Below are positions 1 to 5,521 of a stretch of DNA of 8,061 bases, one piece after another. The translations under genes were made by a program, and so were the position numbers. The stretch comes from Bacteroidales bacterium UBA3623 (GTDB lineage Bacteria; Bacteroidota; Bacteroidia; Bacteroidales; UBA932). The stretch's first letter is position 1. The number at the start of each line of letters is the position of its first letter. Under the pieces are notes generated by a model, which was not told the DNA's origin, made no database searches, and was given only the letters and a program-made list of their open reading frames with translations. The stretch covers positions 13,749 to 21,809 of the forward strand of contig DFLI01000107.1 in NCBI GenBank assembly GCA_002373715.1, given 5' to 3'.

Positions 1-696
1 CCGGAATTCACCTGCGTAGAGATGTACATCGCCTACAAGGACTACATCTGGATGATGGAGTTCACGGAGAAGATGCTGCAGCGTGTGGCCGAGGCCACCG
101 GCGGCGTCAAGAAGACCATCGGCGGCAACGAGATTTCCTTCGAGGGACCTTTCCGCCGTCTGCGCATCCTGGATGCCATCAAGGAGTACGCCGGAGTAGA
201 TGTGAAGGGTATGGACGAGGCCCAGCTTCGCGAAACTTGCAAGAAACTGAATGTTGAGGTATCTCCGGAAATGGGCGTAGGAAAACTCATCGACGCCATT
301 GTGGGAGAATATGTAGAGAAGAACCTGGTGCAGCCCACCTTCCTGATTGACTATCCCGTGGAAATGAGCCCGCTCACCAAGCGCTGCCGCTACGACGACA
401 CCCTTACCGAGCGTTTCGAACTCTTCGTAAACGGCAAGGAACTGGCCAACGCCTATTCCGAGCTGAACGACCCCGTGGATCAGCTGGAGCGCTTCGAGGA
501 GCAGGCCGCCCTCAAGAGCAAGGGAGACGACGAGGCTATGTACGTGGACTACGACTTCGTCCGCGCCTTGGAATATGGTATGCCTCCGACCTCCGGTATT
601 GGCATTGGCATCGACCGTCTCACCATGTTCATGACGGGCCAGGAGTCCATCCAAGATGTATTGTTCTTCCCTATGATGAGACCCGAAAAGTTTTAA
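1..696 (+). CDS. lysS: Lysyl-tRNA synthetase (class II), C-terminal part, 5' end outside the window
   Basis: This enzyme charges tRNA-Lys with lysine in the cytoplasm. Frame 1 is open from the first base, giving 231 residues and a TAA stop. The fragment begins PEFTCVEMYIAYKDY, the segment that follows class II motif 2 in LysS (family pattern NPEF.. then MAYADY), so motifs 1 and 2 and the anticodon-binding OB domain lie upstream. Visible landmarks are the FVNGKELANAYSELNDP segment (fragment residues about 142-158) and motif 3, GIGIGIDRLTMF, near residues 199-210, whose Arg binds ATP. The protein ends QDVLFFPMMRPEKF, as is usual for LysS. The first in-frame ATG is at 22, but similarity runs back to base 1, so this is a cut gene and not a short one. 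A candidate terminator follows 5 bp after the stop. Identification is secure; the missing N-terminus cannot be judged. Confidence 0.97.
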   Translation, partial: PEFTCVEMYIAYKDYIWMMEFTEKMLQRVAEATGGVKKTIGGNEISFEGPFRRLRILDAIKEYAGVDVKGMDEAQLRETCKKLNVEVSPEMGVGKLIDAIVGEYVEKNLVQPTFLIDYPVEMSPLTKRCRYDDTLTERFELFVNGKELANAYSELNDPVDQLERFEEQAALKSKGDDEAMYVDYDFVRALEYGMPPTSGIGIGIDRLTMFMTGQESIQDVLFFPMMRPEKF

Positions 697-701
697 CCGT
701 C

Positions 702-732
702 ATGCCCGGCCCCGACTGGGCATCTCGTTTTT
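702..732 (+). terminator. Candidate intrinsic terminator after lysS
   Basis: The arms atgcccgg (702-709) and ctgggcat (716-723) pair over 8 bp with one G-U, around a 6-nt loop. After a 4-nt spacer a run of five T (728-732) follows. The T-run touches the ATG of the next gene at 733. The spacer and short T-run make it weaker than the other two terminators in this window. It could instead act as a leader hairpin for the downstream gene if transcription reads through from lysS. Confidence 0.5.
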
Positions 733-1677
733 ATGAAAACCGAAACCATCACATCGGCCCAAAACCCGAAAATTAAGAATCTGCTTCTGCTGCAGGAGAA
801 ATCCAAAGCGCGGCGGGAGCAGGGTCTTTTTGTGGTGGAAGGCCAGCGTGAACTGGAGCACTGTCTGGAAGGAGGCTTCGAGATCCGCACCCTTTTCTAC
901 TGCCCCGAAATTGCGGAGGAGGGTGTTGTGTCGAAAATCTCTGGCCACCCTCGGCCGGCCCCGATAGGGCAAGTTTCCCCCTTGGGGGATGAAAGGGGGG
1001 ATAATTTGTCTCTCCCGGAATGGGAGGGGCCCGCTGGCGTAGCCAGTGGGAGGGGCCGGAGCGAAGCGGAGGCGATTTTCGATACAATACCCTCCGCAGC
1101 AAAACCTTTGGTCATAGAAATTCCAGAGCAGATATACCGCAAAGTGGCGTATAGGGAAAGTACGGAGGGGATTATAGCGGAGATGGCGAATAAGAGCCTG
1201 AAGCTGGAGGATTTGAAGCTTCCGGAGAATCCGCTCATTGTGGTACTCGAGAGCGTGGAGAAGCCTGGGAACCTGGGAGCAGTGCTGCGCAGTGCCGATG
1301 CCGCCGGGGCCGATGCCGTGCTCATCTGCGACCCTCTTACAGACCTTTACAACCCCAATCTTATCCGGGCTTCCATCGGCGCCGTCTTTACCGTTCCCAC
1401 CGTGGCGGTTTCCTCGGAGGATGCCATCGCCTTCCTGAAGGCCAAAAACATCCAAATCCTTACCGCTCAGCTGCAGGATTCTTCCCCGTATTACGACGTG
1501 AATATGCGCAAGGGAACGGCCATTGTGATGGGCACCGAGGCCACCGGCCTCACCAATCCTTGGCGGCAGGCTGCATCGGCCCATATCCGTATTCCCATGC
1601 TGGGACGGCTGGACAGCCTGAACGTTTCCGTGAGCGCCGCCATCCTCCTTTTTGAAGCCGTTCGTCAGCGCCAGTAG
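733..1677 (+). CDS. SpoU/TrmH-family RNA 2'-O-methyltransferase carrying an in-frame palindromic insertion
   Basis: A SAM-dependent SPOUT-fold enzyme predicted to 2'-O-methylate a ribose in rRNA or tRNA. The N-terminus, MKTETITSAQNPKIK with KSKARREQGLFVVEGQRE by residue 40, is the usual opening of this family and fixes the start. The catalytic domain has motif 1, EKPGNLGAVLRSADAAG (about residues 176-192), with the conserved Asn and Arg; motif 2, VMGTEATGL (265-273); and motif 3, IPMLGRLDSLNVSVSAAILL (287-306), which lines the knotted SAM pocket. The N-terminal substrate-binding domain runs about residues 1-150 but is split: residues about 62-121 are encoded by a GC-rich repeat-like element, and homology resumes at PLVIEIPEQIYRKVAYRESTEG. 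The protein is 314 aa against a usual 250-260, which matches the inserted length. The reading frame is intact, so the protein may be functional with a surface loop. Codons just after the element (1100-1230) are more A-rich than in the rest of the gene. The exact target nucleotide (RlmB, TrmH or TsnR type) cannot be told. Confidence 0.93.
   Translation: MKTETITSAQNPKIKNLLLLQEKSKARREQGLFVVEGQRELEHCLEGGFEIRTLFYCPEIAEEGVVSKISGHPRPAPIGQVSPLGDERGDNLSLPEWEGPAGVASGRGRSEAEAIFDTIPSAAKPLVIEIPEQIYRKVAYRESTEGIIAEMANKSLKLEDLKLPENPLIVVLESVEKPGNLGAVLRSADAAGADAVLICDPLTDLYNPNLIRASIGAVFTVPTVAVSSEDAIAFLKAKNIQILTAQLQDSSPYYDVNMRKGTAIVMGTEATGLTNPWRQAASAHIRIPMLGRLDSLNVSVSAAILLFEAVRQRQ
918..1095. repeat. MITE-like or palindromic element inserted in frame in the methyltransferase gene
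   Basis: The ends are inverted repeats of 22 nt: 918-939 (ggagggtgttg...) and 1074-1095 (...caataccctcc) are reverse complements at 20 of 22 positions. Both differences are G/A transitions that would remain G-U pairs in RNA. Allowing a 3-nt indel, the match extends to 912 and 1098. Inside are a second complementary pair, ccggcccc (955-962) with ggggccgg (1052-1059); tccccc/ggggga (976-989); ctccc/gggag (1012-1026); and a 9-bp hairpin with a GTA loop (1030-1050, one G-U). An 11-nt direct repeat, tgggaggggcc, lies at 1021 and 1047. The coding frame is open throughout, and no tta, cta or tca occurs, so all three reverse frames are open too. The other two forward frames have stops (965, 990, 1002, 1040). 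No transposase and no clear target-site duplication are visible. The repeat nature is inferred from structure; other copies cannot be seen in this window. Confidence 0.72.
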
Positions 1678-1699
1678 GCTGCTGGTCCGGAAAATGGCC

Positions 1700-1728
1700 T
1701 CCCGCGTTGGAATAACGTGGGATTTTTT
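1700..1728 (+). terminator. Intrinsic terminator after the methyltransferase gene
   Basis: The arms tcccgcgtt (1700-1708) and aacgtggga (1714-1722) form a 9-bp stem with one G-U around the loop ggaat, followed directly by six T (1723-1728). It lies 22 bp after the stop codon. This is a classical rho-independent terminator and separates the methyltransferase from the glycosidase unit. Confidence 0.85.
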
Positions 1729-1737
1729 GTAATATTG
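1707..1737 (+). promoter_or_regulatory. Candidate Bacteroidota promoter for the GH13-GH97-kinase unit
   Basis: A -7-like box, taatattg (1730-1737), matches TAnnTTTG at five of six fixed positions. A -33-like gttg (1706-1709) matches three of four of TTTG. They are 20 bp apart, the usual Bacteroidota sigma-ABfr spacing. The -33 box falls in the hairpin of the preceding terminator. Transcription would begin near 1743-1745, upstream of the ATG at 1766 but after the ATG at 1739, which supports the later start. No operator or activator site is recognisable. Confidence 0.45.
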
Positions 1738-1765
1738 TATGCTTAACGAACTAATGACCAAGCAT

Positions 1766-3175
1766 ATGAAAAGAATTCTGTTTGCTTTTATAGCCCTGGC
1801 CACCCTGGCCTCCTGCTCCCAGCCTTATCATCCGGAGTGGACATACAATTCCGTAGTATACGAAGTGAACGTGCGCCAGTTCTCTCCCGAGGGAACCTTC
1901 AAGGGCGTTGAGGCCCAGCTGCCCCGCCTGAAGGAGCTGGGTGTGGATGTGCTCTGGCTCATGCCCATGTACCAGATTGGAGAAGTGGAGCGCAAGGGAA
2001 CCCTGGGCTCCTACTACGCCATTTCGGATTATAAGAAAGTAAATCCGGAGTTTGGCACCATGGAAGATTTTGAGCACCTGCTCTCCGTGGCTCATGATTT
2101 GGGCTTCAAGGTTATCCTGGACTGGGTGGCCAACCAAACTGCCCCGGACCATGTATGGATGACGGAAAAGCCGGCCGATTTCTATGAAAGGGATGCAGAG
2201 GGCAACGCCATATGGGAGTATGACTGGACAGACACCCGCAGCCTGAATTATGAGAACCAGGAAGTGTGGTGGGCCCAGGACGACGCCATGCGTTTCTGGT
2301 TGGAAAAGGGCGTGGACGGCTTCCGCTGCGACGCCGCCGGTGAGGTGCCCGCAGAATTCTGGTACGCCATTATGCCCAAGATGAACAAGGATTATCCGGA
2401 GGCCTATTTTCTGGCAGAGGCAGAAAGGGATAATCTGGCCGATTCCCGTCAAACCTTCGATGCCAACTATGCCTGGGAACTACATCACCTGCTGAACAGC
2501 ATGGCCCAGGGAAGCAAGACGGTGAACGATCTGAAGGACTATGTGGCCCGCGACGCCGCCCGCTTCCCGAAGGAAGCCTTCCGTCTCACCTTTACCTCCA
2601 ACCACGACGAAAACTCCTGGGCAGGTACCGAGTTTGAGCGCGAGGGCGCTGCCGCCAATGCCTGCGCCGTGCTCTGCTTCACTCTGCCTCAGTCCCAGCC
2701 GCTCATCTATACCGGTCAGGAAATTGGCCTGAGCCGCCGGCTGGCCTTCTTTGAGAAAGACCCCATTACAGACTGGAGCGCCAACGAGTACACCACTTTC
2801 TGGAAAACCCTGATAGACCTTAAGCATAACAATCCGGCCCTGGCCGCCGGTGAAAAGGGTGGTCCCATCGTGTGGTGGGAAGCCCCCGAAGGCTGGGTGG
2901 CCTTCCATCGCGAGGTGAAAGGCAACATGGTGGTTGTCATCGCCAGCTTTGGCACTCCCGTGGCCCAGGAAACTGTTGCTGAAGCCGCTGAGGGCAACGA
3001 CAACCGTCCCGCCGGAGAGGCTGTGGCCCAGCCGTTCCTGAATCTCCAATCGGCTCCCGTCACCATGACTCTTAACCTGAAGGGAGAGTACAAGGATGTG
3101 TTTAACGGAACCGTGATAAGCAGCCCTACCGATATTACGCTGGCTCCCGGTGAATTCATTGTCTTAACCAAATAA
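1766..3175 (+). CDS. GH13 alpha-amylase-family glycosidase, lipoprotein
   Basis: A retaining alpha-glucan hydrolase of the (beta/alpha)8 GH13 family, predicted to be lipid-anchored. The 469-aa reading from 1766 begins MKRILFAFIALATLASC, a signal peptide with lipobox LASC (Cys17). An in-frame ATG at 1739 would add 9 residues before the signal peptide and lies almost on the predicted promoter, so 1766 is preferred. Family regions: I, DWVANQ (119-124); II, GFRCD with nucleophile Asp189; III, FLAEAE with acid/base Glu218; IV, TSNHDE with His280 and Asp281. The catalytic triad is complete, but the His usually ending region I is Gln124. An early VVYEVNVRQFS (30-40) starts the barrel. The C-terminal beta domain (about 370-469) carries an Ala/Glu-rich loop near 399-423. 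The residues after Cys (SQPYHP) lack the acidic surface-export signal known in Bacteroidota, so a periplasm-facing location is inferred. It lies 3 bp before the GH97 gene, hence co-transcription. The exact specificity (amylase, alpha-glucosidase or other) is unclear. Confidence 0.92.
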   Translation: MKRILFAFIALATLASCSQPYHPEWTYNSVVYEVNVRQFSPEGTFKGVEAQLPRLKELGVDVLWLMPMYQIGEVERKGTLGSYYAISDYKKVNPEFGTMEDFEHLLSVAHDLGFKVILDWVANQTAPDHVWMTEKPADFYERDAEGNAIWEYDWTDTRSLNYENQEVWWAQDDAMRFWLEKGVDGFRCDAAGEVPAEFWYAIMPKMNKDYPEAYFLAEAERDNLADSRQTFDANYAWELHHLLNSMAQGSKTVNDLKDYVARDAARFPKEAFRLTFTSNHDENSWAGTEFEREGAAANACAVLCFTLPQSQPLIYTGQEIGLSRRLAFFEKDPITDWSANEYTTFWKTLIDLKHNNPALAAGEKGGPIVWWEAPEGWVAFHREVKGNMVVVIASFGTPVAQETVAEAAEGNDNRPAGEAVAQPFLNLQSAPVTMTLNLKGEYKDVFNGTVISSPTDITLAPGEFIVLTK

Positions 3176-3178
3176 AAG

Positions 3179-5521
3179 ATGAAATACTTTCCTATGCTGC
3201 TTCTGGCAGCCGCTCTCACCGCCTGCGGCGGAAGCAAGACGAATGTTAAATTCGTAGAGGTGCAGAAGGTCCAGAGTCCCGGCGCCGTGCTGGAGCTCAC
3301 TGTGGGCATTACCCCGCAAGGGGAACCTGTGTACGCCCTGAACCGCGGAGAGCAGGTGGTTGTTAAGCCTTCCCGCCTGGGTTTTGAACTGCTGGACGGA
3401 GAAAATCTGCTGGACGGTTTCACCGTAACCGGTGTGAAACTGGACAGCCAGGACGAAACCTGGGAACCCGTGTGGGGAGAAGAAGCCTCCATTCGCAACC
3501 ATTACAACGAGGTACTGGTTACCTTCGAGCAGCAGCCGGAGGCCGCTCGCAAGGCCCAAGTAGGCGTGAGCCCGACAGACCCTGAGTATACCGGAGACCT
3601 GGGCAACCCTTATGGCAAGGGTGCCGTTATGAGCATCCGCTTCCGCGTGTATGACGACGGTATCGGTTTCCGTTACGAGTTCCCGCTGGAGAACAAACTC
3701 ACCTATTTCAAGATTAAGGAAGAGAAGACGGAGTTTGCCATGACGGGAGATCACACCGCCTGGTGGATTCCCGGAGACTATTCCACCCAGGAATTCAATC
3801 CCACGGAGTCCAAACTGTCCCAGATTCGCCATCTTTCCGATATCCCTCGTCCCCGTGGCGGTGCCCCTCAGAAGGGCTTTTCGCCCACCGGTGTGCAGAC
3901 GGCTCTTCAGATGAAGACGGCCGAAGGCCTGTACATCAATATCCACGAGGCGGCGGTGCTCAACTATCCCACCACCAACCTGGATCTGGACGACAAAAAC
4001 TTTGTGTTCACCACCCATCTTACCCCGGATGCCGAGGGCGTGAAAGGCCGCATGCAGGCCCCCTGCAAAACGCCTTGGCGCAGCATCATGGTTTGCCCCA
4101 GCGCCACGGATGTGCTGGCTTCCCGTCTGGTGCTCAACCTGAACGACCCTTGCGTGCTGGAGGATGTTTCCTGGATTCATCCTGTGAAGTACATGGGCGT
4201 ATGGTGGGAAATGATTACCGGTAAGAGTGAGTGGAGCTATACCCACGACTATCCTTCCGTGCAGCTGGGCGTAACGGATTATGCCCATTCCAAGCCGCAC
4301 GGCCGCCATGGCGCCAATAATGAGAATGTGCGCCGTTACATTGATTTCGCAGCCGAAAACGGCTTTGACGGCATTCTCATCGAGGGATGGAACGAAGGCT
4401 GGGAAGACTGGTACGGTCACCAGAAAGACTTTGTTTTCGACTTCATCACCCCTTATCCGGACTTCGACCTCCCGGCCCTGAACAAGTATGCGCACGAAAA
4501 GGGCATCCGCCTTATCATGCACCACGAGACGTCTTCCTCCACCCTCAATTACGAGCGTTGGATGGAACAGGCCTACGACCTCATGAACCAGTATGGCTAC
4601 AATGCCGTAAAGAGCGGTTATGTGGGCGCCATCATCCCTTACGGAGATTATCACTACAGCCAGCCCACCATTAACCATTACCATTACGCCATTACGGAGG
4701 CGGCCAAGCATCATATTATGGTGAACGCCCATGAGGCGGTGCGCCCCACCGGCCTGTGCCGCACCTGGCCCAATATGATTGGCAACGAGAGTGCCATGGG
4801 TACGGAATTCCGTGGTACCATCCAGCCCGGTCACACTACCATCTTCCCCTTCACCCGTCTGCAGGGCGGTCCCATGGACTACACGCCGGGTATCTTTGAG
4901 ACAGACATGTCCAAGAACAACCCCAACGACAAGCAGCACATGCACCATACCATCTGCAACCAGTTGGGCCTGTACGTAACCTTCTACAGCCCGCTGCAGA
5001 TGGCCGCCGACCTCCCGGAGAACTACGCCCGCTTCATGGACGCCTTCCAGTTCATCAAGGACGTGGCCGTAGACTGGGACAAGAGCCTTTACCTGGAGGC
5101 AGAGCCGGGCGCCTATATTGTGACGGCCCGTCACCCGAAGCTCTCCACGCTCAATGCATCGGCCCGCAGTACCGCCACCCTGCCTGACGCCAAAAAAGAC
5201 ATGGTTACCAATGCGGCCAAGTATGTGTATGCCCTTCCGGAGAACGCTACGGTGAAGGATCTGGAGAAGGCCCGGCCGCACGACGTATGGTATGTAGGCG
5301 GTATCACGGACGAGAATGCCCGCGAGGTATCCGTAAAGCTGGACTTCCTGAGGCCTGGCGTTGTGTATGAGTCCATCCTCTACGCAGATGGGCCTACGGC
5401 AGATTTCGAGACCAATCCTCAGTCTTACACCATTACCCGCAGCGAGGTAACATCGGCCGATGTAGTGAAGGTTAAAATGGCCCGTGCCGGCGGATTCGCC
5501 CTGAGCCTAAGAGAGAAATAA
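3179..5521 (+). CDS. GH97 alpha-glucosidase, SusB-type inverting enzyme, lipoprotein
   Basis: A Ca-dependent exo-acting glucosidase predicted to release glucose from malto-oligosaccharides. It has 780 aa and begins MKYFPMLLLAAALTAC, a lipoprotein signal with Cys16; the following GGSKTN lacks a surface-export signal. Order: N-terminal beta-sandwich (about 30-330), catalytic barrel from about 335 (VKYMGVWWEMITGKSEW), and a C-terminal beta domain (about 640-780). Using recalled B. thetaiotaomicron SusB as guide (offset 11), catalytic Glu439, 508 and 532 correspond to Glu450 (MHHET), Glu519 (VNAHEA) and Glu543 (GTEF). Ca ligands Glu194 and 526 correspond to Glu205 (STQEF) and Glu537 (GNESA). This is the inverting pattern, not the Asp-nucleophile retaining GH97 type. 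Relative to SusB, about 45 extra residues sit at 652-700 in the C-terminal domain. The gene starts 3 bp after the GH13 stop, and its TAA overlaps the kinase ATG. No SusC/SusD genes are visible here, so this is not shown to be a full sus locus. Confidence 0.95.
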   Translation: MKYFPMLLLAAALTACGGSKTNVKFVEVQKVQSPGAVLELTVGITPQGEPVYALNRGEQVVVKPSRLGFELLDGENLLDGFTVTGVKLDSQDETWEPVWGEEASIRNHYNEVLVTFEQQPEAARKAQVGVSPTDPEYTGDLGNPYGKGAVMSIRFRVYDDGIGFRYEFPLENKLTYFKIKEEKTEFAMTGDHTAWWIPGDYSTQEFNPTESKLSQIRHLSDIPRPRGGAPQKGFSPTGVQTALQMKTAEGLYINIHEAAVLNYPTTNLDLDDKNFVFTTHLTPDAEGVKGRMQAPCKTPWRSIMVCPSATDVLASRLVLNLNDPCVLEDVSWIHPVKYMGVWWEMITGKSEWSYTHDYPSVQLGVTDYAHSKPHGRHGANNENVRRYIDFAAENGFDGILIEGWNEGWEDWYGHQKDFVFDFITPYPDFDLPALNKYAHEKGIRLIMHHETSSSTLNYERWMEQAYDLMNQYGYNAVKSGYVGAIIPYGDYHYSQPTINHYHYAITEAAKHHIMVNAHEAVRPTGLCRTWPNMIGNESAMGTEFRGTIQPGHTTIFPFTRLQGGPMDYTPGIFETDMSKNNPNDKQHMHHTICNQLGLYVTFYSPLQMAADLPENYARFMDAFQFIKDVAVDWDKSLYLEAEPGAYIVTARHPKLSTLNASARSTATLPDAKKDMVTNAAKYVYALPENATVKDLEKARPHDVWYVGGITDENAREVSVKLDFLRPGVVYESILYADGPTADFETNPQSYTITRSEVTSADVVKVKMARAGGFALSLREK

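Noticed and set aside
1..9. The sequence ccggaattc occurs at the window start and again at 7969-7977
   Set aside because: Both copies are within coding sequence (Pro-Glu-Phe) and are far too short to be a meaningful repeat.
918..1095. CRISPR array or insertion sequence with a transposase
   Set aside because: There are no regularly spaced identical repeats and no room for a transposase. The inverted ends and small size fit only a non-autonomous element.
1739..1765. Upstream ATG for the GH13 gene
   Set aside because: It would put nine residues before the lipoprotein signal peptide and lies 2 bp after the candidate -7 box, so it would probably not be in the transcript. The ATG at 1766 fits better.
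700..1803. A 367-codon reverse-strand frame opposite the methyltransferase
   Set aside because: The forward strand carries all SpoU motifs. The reverse frame is open because of GC-rich codon use and the stop-poor inserted element.
3164..5281. A 705-codon open reading frame on the reverse strand opposite the GH97 gene
   Set aside because: It mirrors the codon bias of the GH97 gene, has no recognisable domain, signal peptide or promoter, and lies wholly over a confidently identified family.
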